Assembly: GCA_016700055.1 (NCBI GenBank)
Contig: CP064997.1
Coordinates: forward strand, 2,976,001 to 3,040,000
DNA from: Actinomycetota bacterium
GTDB lineage: Bacteria; Actinomycetota; Acidimicrobiia; Acidimicrobiales; Ilumatobacteraceae
Direction of reading: 5' to 3'
DNA: 64,000 bases
The translations under genes were made by a program, and so were the position numbers. Shown one piece after another: positions 30,812 through 43,940 of the stretch. The notes beneath the pieces were generated by a model that ran no database searches, had not been told where the DNA came from, and saw only the letters and a list, made by a program, of their open reading frames with translations. The first letter of the stretch is position 1; each line of letters begins with the position of its first letter.

Positions 30812-33474
30812 AGCTGCTGCTGCTCGACGGGAACTCGCTCACCTACCGGGCCTTCTTCGCGTTGCCGAGCGACATGGCGACGGCGAGCGGGCAGGTCACG
30901 AACGCCGTGTTCGGGTTCACCTCGATGCTCGTCAACCTGTTGAAGGACCATCGCCCGGACGGGATCCTCGTCGCGTTCGACCGCCCGGAGCCGACGTTCC
31001 GCCACGAGGCGGTCCCCGAGTACAAGGCGCAGCGCGAGGCGGCGCCCGACATCTTGCGCCAGCAGATGGGTCTCGTGCGTGAGGTGCTCGATGCGCTCGG
31101 CATCGTGGCGGTCGAGCTGCCCGGATTCGAGGCCGACGACGTCATCGCCACCCTCGCTACGCGAGCCGAGGCCGAGGGTCATGAGGTGGTCATCGTCACC
31201 GGCGATCGCGACGCATACCAGCTCGTCCACGACCCGCTGGTGAAGGTGCTCTACAACCGCAGGGGCGTGAGCGACTACGCGCTCTACGACGAAGCGGGCA
31301 TCGCCGAGCGCACCGGGGTCACCCCGGCGCAGTACCCCGAATACGCAGCGCTCCGCGGCGACCCCTCGGACAACCTCGCCGGCGTCCCAGGGGTGGGGGA
31401 GAAGACCGCTGCCAAGCTGATCAACACGTACGGCGGCATCGACGGGATCTTCGCCCACGTCGGCGAGCAGACGCCCAAGCTGAGCGCGGCGCTGGCCGAG
31501 CACGAGGCCCGGGTTCGCCGCAACGCAGAGGTGATGGTGCTGCGCCGCGACGCGCCGGTCGAGGCGATCGACCTCGGCGACCGTGAGCTGCTCGGCGTGG
31601 CACCCAAGCCCGGCGATGTGAAGCGGCTGTTCGAGTTCCTCGAGTTCCGCACGCTCGCCGATCGCCTCGACGAGGCCCTCGCCGGCACCGGTGTCAAGCG
31701 CCTCGAGCTCGGTAATGGCGGCGAGGTGCTCGAGGCCGAGGTTCGTGCCTGCCCGACGCCGGCCGAGTCGCTCGCTGCGCTCGCCGCACTCCCCGTGCGT
31801 GACCTCGCCCCGGCTTGGGCGGGAGAGCCGGGGCGCAGCGAGCTGATCGGAGTGGCGGTGGTGACCGACCCTTCGGTGGGGGAGGTCGCCTGGATCCCGG
31901 GATCGCAACTCGGCGACCCCGCGGTGCTCGGCGCGCTCGTCGAGCGTCCGCTGCGGGCGCACCAGGTGAAGCCGCTGATGTGCTGGCTGCTCGCTCGCGG
32001 GGCCGATCTCACCCAACTGCAGCTCGACACCGCGATCGCCGCCTACCTGATCGATCCCGCCGAGACCCGCTACGCGCTCGACGACCTGCTCGGGCGCTAC
32101 ACGACGTTCCGCCGCCCCGACGGCGAGGCCGCGGCAACCGGCCAGCTCGACTTCGGAGGCGGTCCCGACGACGCGCAGCGCGCGGGCCGCGACGCACTGG
32201 CCGTGCACCACCTTGCCGGTGCGCTCGGCGCGGCGCTCGAGCGCCAAGGCATGGCGGCGCTCTACGACGAGATCGAGAACCCGCTGGTGCGGGTGCTCGC
32301 GAAGATGGAGCACGCCGGCATCGCTGTCGACCGCGAAGAGCTGAGCAAGCTGAACGAGCGGCTGTCGGCCGAGGTGCAGCGCCTCACCGCCGTGCTCCAA
32401 GACGTCGTCGGTCGGCCGTTCAACGTGAACTCGCCGACCCAGCTGCGCGAGATCCTCTTCGACGAGCGTGGGCTGAGCGGCCAGAAGAAGACGAAGACCG
32501 GGTACTCGACCGACGCCGCATCCCTCGTCAGGTTGCGCGACCAGTGGCCGGAGCTGATCGACCCGCTGCTGCAGTACCGCGAAGTCGAGAAGCTGCGCGG
32601 CACCTACGGCGAGGGTCTGCTCGCCGAGGTGGCCGCGGACGGCCGCATCCACGCCACCTTCAACCAGACCGTGGCGAGAACCGGGCGCCTGTCGAGCGAC
32701 CGCCCGAACCTGCACAACATCCCCGTCCGCAGTGAGGAAGGCCGCCAGTTCCGCCGTGCTTTCGTGCCCGCGCCCGGCCACGTCCTGCTCGTCGCCGACT
32801 ACAACCAGATCGAGCTGCGCTGCATCGCCCACCTCGCCGCCGACCCCGGCCTGATCGCGGCGTTCACCGGCGGCGAGGACATCCACCGCGCCACGGCTGC
32901 GCGGGTGTTCGGCGTCGAGCCGAGCACCGTGACCGTGGAGCAACGGTCGAAGGCGAAGATGGTCTCCTACGGGCTCGCCTACGGGATGGAGGCGCACGGT
33001 CTCGGGCAGCGGCTGAACATCCCGACCGAAGAGGCCGCGGTCATCCTCGACGCCTATTTCGTCGCATTCCCGAACGTGAAGGCGTACATGGACCACACGG
33101 TGTACGAGGCGCGCGAGCGCGGCTACACCGAGACCCTGTTCGGGAGGCGGCGTCCGATCCCGGAGCTGCTCAGCTCCAACTACCGCATCCGCCAGGCCGG
33201 CGAGCGCCAGGCGATGAACGCCGGGATCCAGGGCCTGGCCGCCGACATCTTCAAGGTGGCGCTGGTGCGGATCGACGCCGCGCTCGAGAACGAGCGGCGC
33301 GCGAGCCGGCTGGTGCTGCAGGTGCACGACGAGGTGCTCGTCGAGGTCCCCGACGCCGAGCGCGAAGTCGTCGGGCCCCAGGTGGTCGAGCTGATGCGCG
33401 GCGCGGCCGAGCTGAACGTGCCGCTCGAGGTGAACGTCACCTGGGGGACGACCTGGGCCGATGCCAAGCTCTGA
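30808..33474 (+). CDS. polA: DNA polymerase I
   Basis: Repair and primer-removal polymerase of 888 residues. The 5'-3' exonuclease/flap domain covers about residues 1-290 (LLLLDGNSLTYRAF, VAFDRPEPTFRHE, GDRDAYQLV, GDPSDNLAGVPGVGEKTA). The middle domain (about 320-480) folds like the 3'-5' exonuclease but lacks the DxE motif, as in other actinobacteria, so proofreading is unlikely. Polymerase motifs are A DYNQIELRCIAHL (Asp664), B KMVSYGLAYGM and C VHDEVLVEV. The start is the GTG overlapping the ANTAR gene stop. Its end overlaps the methyltransferase start by 14 bases. Confidence 0.96.
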   Translation: MKLLLLDGNSLTYRAFFALPSDMATASGQVTNAVFGFTSMLVNLLKDHRPDGILVAFDRPEPTFRHEAVPEYKAQREAAPDILRQQMGLVREVLDALGIVAVELPGFEADDVIATLATRAEAEGHEVVIVTGDRDAYQLVHDPLVKVLYNRRGVSDYALYDEAGIAERTGVTPAQYPEYAALRGDPSDNLAGVPGVGEKTAAKLINTYGGIDGIFAHVGEQTPKLSAALAEHEARVRRNAEVMVLRRDAPVEAIDLGDRELLGVAPKPGDVKRLFEFLEFRTLADRLDEALAGTGVKRLELGNGGEVLEAEVRACPTPAESLAALAALPVRDLAPAWAGEPGRSELIGVAVVTDPSVGEVAWIPGSQLGDPAVLGALVERPLRAHQVKPLMCWLLARGADLTQLQLDTAIAAYLIDPAETRYALDDLLGRYTTFRRPDGEAAATGQLDFGGGPDDAQRAGRDALAVHHLAGALGAALERQGMAALYDEIENPLVRVLAKMEHAGIAVDREELSKLNERLSAEVQRLTAVLQDVVGRPFNVNSPTQLREILFDERGLSGQKKTKTGYSTDAASLVRLRDQWPELIDPLLQYREVEKLRGTYGEGLLAEVAADGRIHATFNQTVARTGRLSSDRPNLHNIPVRSEEGRQFRRAFVPAPGHVLLVADYNQIELRCIAHLAADPGLIAAFTGGEDIHRATAARVFGVEPSTVTVEQRSKAKMVSYGLAYGMEAHGLGQRLNIPTEEAAVILDAYFVAFPNVKAYMDHTVYEARERGYTETLFGRRRPIPELLSSNYRIRQAGERQAMNAGIQGLAADIFKVALVRIDAALENERRASRLVLQVHDEVLVEVPDAEREVVGPQVVELMRGAAELNVPLEVNVTWGTTWADAKL

Positions 33475-34189
33475 CCACTGGTTCGAGCCCGTCGCCGACC
33501 ACCTCGGCGCGGCCTACCTGCGGTACTCGTTCACGAAGGGGACCCACCAGGAGGTCGACCACCTGGTAGCCGCGCTCGGGCTGGCCCCGGGCCAGCGCGT
33601 GCTCGACGTCGGCTGCGGTCCTGGCCGCCACGCCCACGAGCTCGCGCGGCGCGGCTTGTCGGTGCACGGCGTCGACATCAGCGAGCGGTTCGTGGAGCTG
33701 GCTCGCGAAGCCGCGCCCGCGGGCGCCACCTTCGAGCGCCTCGACGCCAGGCGCCTCGTTCGGGAGGATCGCCTCGCCGGCTGCTTCGACGCGGTGATCT
33801 GTCTCTGCCAAGGGGCGTTCGGGCTGATGACCGTTCCCGGCGAAGACGAGCTCGTGCTCGACGGGATCGCGCGTGCGCTGCGCCCCTCCGGAGTGCTCGC
33901 GCTGAGCGCCTTCAACGCCTACTTCGCGGTGCGCTATCACGACGCGGCAACCTTCGACGCCGGTCGCGGGTTGAGCCACGAGCGCACCACCGTGCGCAAC
34001 GAGGCCGGTGCCGAACGCGAGGTCGACCTCTGGACCGGCTGCTACACGCCGCGCGAGCTCCGTCTGCTGCTGCGGGCGCGGGGGCTGGAAGTGGAGTCGA
34101 TCTCGTCCGTGGAACCCGGCGCCTACGGCGCTGCCGAGCCGACGACCGAGTCACCGGAGTTCCTCGTGGTCGCACGCCGCGCCGGGTGA
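33461..34189 (+). CDS. SAM-dependent class I methyltransferase
   Basis: A 242-residue Rossmann-fold methyltransferase. Motif I is VLDVGCGPGRHAHELA at about residues 47-62, the acidic residue after strand 2 is in VHGVDISERF, and motif IV is in FDAVICLCQGAFGLM near 111-125. A DWxxG-like region is absent, so the substrate class cannot be set; small-molecule substrates are usual for this type. The ATG at 33461 lies inside the end of polA. It is followed after 130 bases by rpsA. Confidence 0.87.
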   Translation: MPSSDHWFEPVADHLGAAYLRYSFTKGTHQEVDHLVAALGLAPGQRVLDVGCGPGRHAHELARRGLSVHGVDISERFVELAREAAPAGATFERLDARRLVREDRLAGCFDAVICLCQGAFGLMTVPGEDELVLDGIARALRPSGVLALSAFNAYFAVRYHDAATFDAGRGLSHERTTVRNEAGAEREVDLWTGCYTPRELRLLLRARGLEVESISSVEPGAYGAAEPTTESPEFLVVARRAG

Positions 34190-34319
34190 CCGACGCCGCC
34201 CACGTCAGCGCTGGTGCCTGGGGTGTTCGCCGCAGGCGGTGCTAACCTTCCCCGGTCCTGGCGCCGGCGTGGTGTCAGGCGTGCATCGTTCCTTCGTCAG
34301 CCGAAAGAGATCCCCTCCG

Positions 34320-35783
34320 TTGTCCGACACTCAGACCACCTCCGCCTCGACGGGCTCCTCGATGGGCTCCTTCGACGAGGAGGGCAACTACACCCCCCGC
34401 CAGATCACCGAGAACGATCTCGGCGTGTCCTTCGCAGACGCAATCGACGGCACGCTCGTCGACGTCGACGACGGCCAGATCGTCAACGGCACCGTCGTCA
34501 AAGTCGACAAGGACGAGGTGCTGCTCGACATCGGCTACAAGTCCGAAGGCGTCATCCCGGCGCGTGAGCTCAGCATCCGCAACGACGTCAACCCGCACGA
34601 GATCGTGTCCCTCGGCGACCAGGTCGAGGCGCTGGTGCTGACGAAGGAAGACAAAGAAGGCCGGCTGCTGCTGTCCAAGAAGCGCGCCCAGTACGAGCGC
34701 GCGTGGGGCACGATCGAGCAGGTCAAGGAGGCCGAGGGCGTCGTCGAAGGTCCGGTGATCGAGGTCGTCAAGGGCGGTCTCATCATCGACATCGGCCTGC
34801 GCGGCTTCCTGCCCGCGTCGCTCGTCGAGCTGCGCCGGGTGCGCGACCTGCAGCCCTACGTGGGCAAGGTGCTGCAAGCCAAGATCATCGAGCTCGACAA
34901 GAACCGCAACAACGTCGTGCTGTCGCGGCGCGCCTATCTGGAGGAGACCCAGAAGGAGGCCCGCGACGAGTTCCTGACCAACTTGAAGCCCGGCGAGACC
35001 CGCACCGGCGTGGTGTCGAGCGTGGTGTCCTTCGGTGCGTTCGTCGACCTCGGCGGCATGGACGGCCTGATCCACGTGTCGGAGCTGTCGTGGAAGCACG
35101 TCGACCACCCGAGCTCGGTGGTGCAGGTGGGCGACGAGGTGACCGTGCAGGTGCTCGACGTCGACTTCGACCGTGAGCGGATCAGCTTGTCGCTGAAGGC
35201 CACCCAGCAGGACCCGTGGCAGGAGTTCGCGTCCACGCACGAGGTGGGCCAGCTCGTCTACGGGCGGGTCACCAAGCTCGTCCCGTTCGGCGCGTTCGTG
35301 CAGGTCGGCGAGGGCATCGAGGGCCTGGTCCACATCTCCGAAATGAGCTCGCATCACGTCGACGCTCCGGAGACGGTGGTCACCCCCGGCGAGGAGCTGT
35401 GGGTGAAGATCATCGACCTCGACCTCGGCCGACGCCGGATCAGCCTGTCGATCAAGCAGGCGGCAGAAGGCGGCGAGCTCGCCGCCGAGTACCGCGAGCA
35501 CTTCGAGGTCGACGAGCACGGCAACTGGACGGCCGGTGCCGAAGACGCAGAGCGCGAGGCGGCCTGGGCCGAGTACTTCCGCGAGACCGGCGGCGAGGCG
35601 CCCACCGATGCCGGCGCCGAGGCGCCCGCTGCGGCGGAGACCGCGGTCGACGTCGAGGTGCCCGCAGAAGCCGCCCCAGCCGTCGAGGTACCCGCCGAAG
35701 CCGTAGTGGCCGCAGAAGTAGAAGTGGCCGCCGACGTCGAGGCACCGGCCGACGCCGAGGCACCGGCCGACGCCGACGCCTGA
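34320..35783 (+). CDS. rpsA: 30S ribosomal protein S1
   Basis: An mRNA-binding ribosomal protein of 487 residues with four S1 (OB-fold) repeats, beginning near residues 53, 138, 223 and 308 (GTVVKVDKDEVLLDIGYKSEGVIP; GPVIEVVKGGLIIDIGLRGFLP; GVVSSVVSFGAFVDLGG; GRVTKLVPFGAFVQVGEG). The core closely matches mycobacterial S1. The start is a TTG at 34320, chosen because it follows a GAAAGAG purine run by about 10 bases; ATG 34362 is an alternative. TAACCT at 34243-34248 is a possible -10. The C-terminal 60 residues form an acidic Ala/Glu/Val/Pro-rich tail with repeats and no domain. S1 of this kind may also take part in ribosome hibernation or tmRNA work. Confidence 0.95.
   Translation: MSDTQTTSASTGSSMGSFDEEGNYTPRQITENDLGVSFADAIDGTLVDVDDGQIVNGTVVKVDKDEVLLDIGYKSEGVIPARELSIRNDVNPHEIVSLGDQVEALVLTKEDKEGRLLLSKKRAQYERAWGTIEQVKEAEGVVEGPVIEVVKGGLIIDIGLRGFLPASLVELRRVRDLQPYVGKVLQAKIIELDKNRNNVVLSRRAYLEETQKEARDEFLTNLKPGETRTGVVSSVVSFGAFVDLGGMDGLIHVSELSWKHVDHPSSVVQVGDEVTVQVLDVDFDRERISLSLKATQQDPWQEFASTHEVGQLVYGRVTKLVPFGAFVQVGEGIEGLVHISEMSSHHVDAPETVVTPGEELWVKIIDLDLGRRRISLSIKQAAEGGELAAEYREHFEVDEHGNWTAGAEDAEREAAWAEYFRETGGEAPTDAGAEAPAAAETAVDVEVPAEAAPAVEVPAEAVVAAEVEVAADVEAPADAEAPADADA
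35739..35774 (+). repeat. 18-bp tandem repeat in the rpsA 3' end
   Basis: Two identical adjacent 18-base units (GAGGCACCGGCCGACGCC) at 35739-35756 and 35757-35774 encode the peptide EAPADA twice within the S1 tail. They look like recent slippage within a low-complexity region. Confidence 0.8.
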
Positions 35784-35790
35784 GCCGGCC

Positions 35791-36426
35791 TCAGACCAGC
35801 TTCACGATCCCCATCCGCACTGCGGTCAACACCGCCTGCGTGCGGTCACGCGCGTCGAGCTTGGCGTAGATCGAGGCCAGGTGGTTCTTCACCGTCTTCT
35901 GGCTGATGTACAGACGTCCGGCGATCTCGGGGGTGGACAGCCCGTCGGCGATCAGTTGGAGCACTTCCTCCTCGCGCTGGGTGACCACGCCTTCGCCGGT
36001 CTCCGTCGGCCGGCGGACCTCTTCGAGCATCTTCGCCGCGAGCTTCGGTGACAGCGCCATGTCGCCGTTCGCGGCGAGCTGCACGGCCTCGGCCACCTCG
36101 TGGATCGAGCAGTCCTTGGTGAGGTAACCGACCGCGCCGGCCTTGATCGCCCGGTCGATCACGTCGCGGTCGATGTGCATCGTCAGCATCACCACGCGTT
36201 GACGGGCGTCGGCCTGGGTGAGGGTGCGCGTCGCCTCGATGCCGTCGGACTCGGGCATGGAGACGTCCATCAGCACCACGTCGGGGTGCGTCTCCAGCGC
36301 CAGCTTCACGCCGGTGGCACCGTCGCCGGCCTCGCCGACCACTTCGAAGCCCTCGGCCTCCAGCCCGCGCCGCAGCCCTTCCCGCAACATCTGGTGGTCG
36401 TCCACCAGCACCAACCTCAGCGTCAT
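35791..36426 (-). CDS. NarL/FixJ-family response regulator
   Basis: A 211-residue regulator. The receiver domain carries DDH at residues 9-11, phospho-acceptor Asp54 in VVLMDVSMPE, and the YLTKDCS lysine. The LuxR-type helix-turn-helix spans about 145-205 with VTQREEEVLQLIADGLSTPEIAGRLYISQKTVKNHLASIYAKL. Its ATG overlaps the stop of the kinase at 36423-38201 (ATGA), so they are a pair. It is convergent with rpsA, 7 bases away. Targets are unknown. Confidence 0.93.
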   Translation of the reverse strand: MTLRLVLVDDHQMLREGLRRGLEAEGFEVVGEAGDGATGVKLALETHPDVVLMDVSMPESDGIEATRTLTQADARQRVVMLTMHIDRDVIDRAIKAGAVGYLTKDCSIHEVAEAVQLAANGDMALSPKLAAKMLEEVRRPTETGEGVVTQREEEVLQLIADGLSTPEIAGRLYISQKTVKNHLASIYAKLDARDRTQAVLTAVRMGIVKLV

Positions 36427-38201
36427 CTCGCTTCTCCGTTCGGTATCAGCCGCACAGTCACGCTCGTGCCCTGACCCGGGTGCGACCGGATCGAGATCTG
36501 GGCACCGATGCCCGCCGCGCGCTCGCGCATGCCGACGAGCCCGTACGAGTCCGCACGGCCTGCGCTCCTCGCGAACCCCTGGCCGTCGTCGGTGATCTCC
36601 AGCTCCGCGTTGGCGCCGTCGCAATTCCACGCCACGTAGACGTGATCACTGCCCGCGTGCTTCTCGGCGTTCGTGATCGCCTCCCGCGCGATGTGCCACA
36701 GCTCCTTCTCCACCGGCAGCGGCAGGCGTCCGCTGACCGAGGACGTCAGCTCGGCATGGATCGTGCTGCGCTGCTCGACCCGGCCGAGGAAGTCCGCCAG
36801 CACGGTCACGAGGTCGGCGTCCTCTTTCACCTCGGCGCGTAGGTCGGACAGCGTCTCGCGCACGTCGCCGACGACGGTGGTGATCTGCTGGCGCAGATCG
36901 ACAAGCGGCTCTAGCGGGTGCTCGCCGCGCCGGCACGCCGCGATCAGGCCGTCCACCTCGAACCCGAGCAGCGCCAGCGAGCTGCCGATGCGGTCGTGCA
37001 GGTCACGGGCGATGCGGGCCCGCTCCTCGTCGGCACCGACGCTGCGGATGCGCCGGAACAGCCGGGCGTTGTCGATCGCCACACCGAACGCGTCGGTCAG
37101 CCCGGTCAGCACCTCGGCCTGCTGCGCGCCCAGGTGGCCACCGGCGCGGGACTCGACCGCGATCATCCCGACGAGCGCTCCTCGCGCGCGGAGCCCGGCG
37201 TAGATCCCCTCGGTCGCCTCGTCGGCGATGCCCGGCCCGTTCGCACGCAGGTCGCCGACCGACACCGCGCGGGTGGCGGTGGTCGCCTGCCGCAGGGGAG
37301 GGGGCAGCTCCTCGGGCAACAGCGCCTCGCGTTCGCGCGAACCGCGCCCGCGCACCGCTTCGAACGTGCCGTCGGATTCGTTGTACAGCATCACCGTGAC
37401 GACGTCGGCGGGGATCAGCGCGCGTACGCGGGTGATCGAGGAATCGAGCACGTCGTCGAGGTCGAGGGACGCTGGCAGGGTCTGCGCCACCCGCTGCAAC
37501 GAGAACAGCAAGGCGTTCGCCTCCGCCAACCGGCTCATCCGGTCGAGCGCCATCGCCCTCGTGCGCGCCGTGGCCTCGAACGCCTTGCGGGAGATGCCTG
37601 CGGTCAGCGCGACCACCATCAACAGCGTGCTCCAGACGGCGGTGATCGTGCCCCGATCGTCGAGCGAGGCGACGACGACGGCCTCGCCGAACAGCACCGC
37701 GATAGTTGCGGAGGTGAGCGCGACGGCGAAGCGCAGCCCGGCGACGAAACCCGCCAGCAGCGTCACCGGTACCAGCGTGTAGGCGAACGGTGAGATCCAA
37801 CCCCCGGTGGTGACGACGACGGCCAGGAGCAGGGCCAGCTCGGCGACGACGAGGCCGCGGTGGCGGCCGGTGTCGCGGTACGAGATCGGGCGGATCGTCG
37901 CGACGACGGTGTAGCCGGTCACCACGCCGAGCGCGATCCAGGTCCAGACCTGCCCCTCGCGCAGCTCGTCGAAGGCCTGGAGCACCGAGAGCCCGAGCGC
38001 GGCGAGGCGGAACGGAGCAAGGGGAGGTGCCTCGAGCAGCACGTCTCGTGGTGCCGCCGGGGGGTCCGCGATCTCGCGCTGGCGGCGCTCGATCCCGGCC
38101 GGCGGCCCCGAGGCACGCTGGCGTCGCTCGACGAGCGGCCACGTCAGCTCGGCAGGGGCTGCAGCGGCGGAACGGGCGTCTGCCTGCTGCTCGTCGTGCA
38201 T
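36423..38201 (-). CDS. Sensor histidine kinase, NarL-type partner, with GAF domain
   Basis: A 592-residue kinase. After about 60 polar residues come roughly six membrane helices (about 65-215: LAALGLSVLQAF, WIALGVVTGYTVVA, ELALLLAVVVTTGGW, YTLVPVTLLAGFVAGL, ALTSATIAVLFGEAVVVA, TLLMVVALTAGI). A coiled linker and a GAF domain follow (about 245-385). The HisKA_3 box is ARIARDLHDRIGSSLALLG with His402. The ATPase domain has EAITNAEKHAGSDHV and DDGQGF, SYGLVGMRERA. The start is ATG 38201. It co-operates with the overlapping response regulator; the signal it senses is unknown. Confidence 0.92.
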   Translation of the reverse strand: MHDEQQADARSAAAAPAELTWPLVERRQRASGPPAGIERRQREIADPPAAPRDVLLEAPPLAPFRLAALGLSVLQAFDELREGQVWTWIALGVVTGYTVVATIRPISYRDTGRHRGLVVAELALLLAVVVTTGGWISPFAYTLVPVTLLAGFVAGLRFAVALTSATIAVLFGEAVVVASLDDRGTITAVWSTLLMVVALTAGISRKAFEATARTRAMALDRMSRLAEANALLFSLQRVAQTLPASLDLDDVLDSSITRVRALIPADVVTVMLYNESDGTFEAVRGRGSREREALLPEELPPPLRQATTATRAVSVGDLRANGPGIADEATEGIYAGLRARGALVGMIAVESRAGGHLGAQQAEVLTGLTDAFGVAIDNARLFRRIRSVGADEERARIARDLHDRIGSSLALLGFEVDGLIAACRRGEHPLEPLVDLRQQITTVVGDVRETLSDLRAEVKEDADLVTVLADFLGRVEQRSTIHAELTSSVSGRLPLPVEKELWHIAREAITNAEKHAGSDHVYVAWNCDGANAELEITDDGQGFARSAGRADSYGLVGMRERAAGIGAQISIRSHPGQGTSVTVRLIPNGEAR

Positions 38202-38280
38202 GTTCGCCTGGCACGCTAGTTCGCAGGCTCAGCGCGGTCGTGGATCGCTGCGCGGCACGACCGGGCCGGAATCGCGACCC

Positions 38281-38286
38281 TATGGT
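38281..38286 (+). promoter_or_regulatory. Leaderless-type -10 of coaE
   Basis: TATGGT ends 6 bases before the ATG at 38293, with the spacer GAGCAC and no separate ribosome site. Confidence 0.5.
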
Positions 38287-38292
38287 GAGCAC

Positions 38293-38928
38293 ATGAGGAT
38301 CGTCGGGCTGACGGGAGGCATCGGGTCGGGCAAGTCGACGGTCGCGGTGCTGCTCGCCGAGCGGGGGGCGGTGGTGATCGACGCCGATGCGATCGCCCGT
38401 GAGGTGCAAGACCCCGGCTCGCCCGTGCTCGCCGCGCTTGCGCAGCGGTTCGGCCCCGAGGTGCTGAACGCAGACGGATCGCTCGACCGTGGAGCCATGG
38501 CCGAGATCGCGTTCAAGGATCCCGAGGCGTTGCAGGCGCTCAACAAGATCGTGCACCCCGCGATCGGCGCCGAGATGAACCGGCGGGTGCTCGAACAGGT
38601 GGGGACCACGAACGTGGTGGTGCTCGACATCCCGCTGCTCACCGAGAACCCGCGCGAGGGGCTGCAGGGCAAGATCGTCGTCGACGCCCCGGTCGAGCTC
38701 CAGGTGCGCCGCCTCGTCGAGCAGCGTGGGTTCGACGAAGCCGACGCCAGGGCCCGCATCTCTCGGCAGGCGACGCGTGAGCAGCGCCTGGAAGGCGCCG
38801 ACGTGGTGATCGACAACTCGGGCACGCTGGCCGAGCTGGTGCCCCAGGTGGAGCGGGCGTGGAAGTGGCTGTGCTCGCTGCCCCAGCTGCCCGACGACTA
38901 CCAGCCGGTCGCCCCGCAACCGCGCTGA
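38293..38928 (+). CDS. coaE: Dephospho-CoA kinase
   Basis: Catalyses the last step of coenzyme A synthesis, phosphorylating dephospho-CoA. Length is 211 residues. The P-loop GGIGSGKST lies at residues 8-16, followed by the substrate segment VIDADAIAREV. The lid and base segments VHPAIGAEM and VVLDIPLLTEN, and the C-terminal RISRQATREQRLEGADVVIDNSGT, are typical. The start is the ATG that follows a TATGGT element; a longer in-frame reading is not coding-like. In actinobacteria coaE often lies between rpsA and uvrB, as here. Confidence 0.95.
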   Translation: MRIVGLTGGIGSGKSTVAVLLAERGAVVIDADAIAREVQDPGSPVLAALAQRFGPEVLNADGSLDRGAMAEIAFKDPEALQALNKIVHPAIGAEMNRRVLEQVGTTNVVVLDIPLLTENPREGLQGKIVVDAPVELQVRRLVEQRGFDEADARARISRQATREQRLEGADVVIDNSGTLAELVPQVERAWKWLCSLPQLPDDYQPVAPQPR

Positions 38929-38956
38929 AGTTCCCGGCACGCTTCTCGGATTCCAT

Positions 38957-38995
38957 CGAACAGGCGTTCGGCGGCGCGCACCCCCAGGGTAGGGT
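38957..38995 (+). promoter_or_regulatory. LexA (SOS) box and -10 of uvrB
   Basis: CGAAC-AGGC-GTTCG at 38957-38970 is a perfect GAAC-N4-GTTC box, the actinobacterial LexA operator, here preceded by T as in the TCGAAC consensus. A TAGGGT -10 lies at 38990-38995. The box covers the -35 position of that promoter, so LexA would block RNA polymerase. The -10 ends 6 bases before the GTG start of uvrB, so the transcript is probably leaderless. Confidence 0.8.
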
Positions 38996-39001
38996 GAGGG
39001 G

Positions 39002-41041
<2,040 letters not shown>

Positions 41042-41063
41042 ACTCGTCCGCCGAGGGCGTCGG

Positions 41064-41069
41064 TAGCCT
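41064..41069 (+). promoter_or_regulatory. Leaderless-type -10 of uvrA
   Basis: TAGCCT ends 7 bases before the ATG at 41077. No LexA box is seen in the 35 bases between uvrB and uvrA, so SOS control of uvrA would need read-through from uvrB. Confidence 0.45.
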
Positions 41070-41076
41070 CACGCCG

Positions 41077-43932
<2,856 letters not shown>

Positions 43933-43940
43933 CACTTCCG

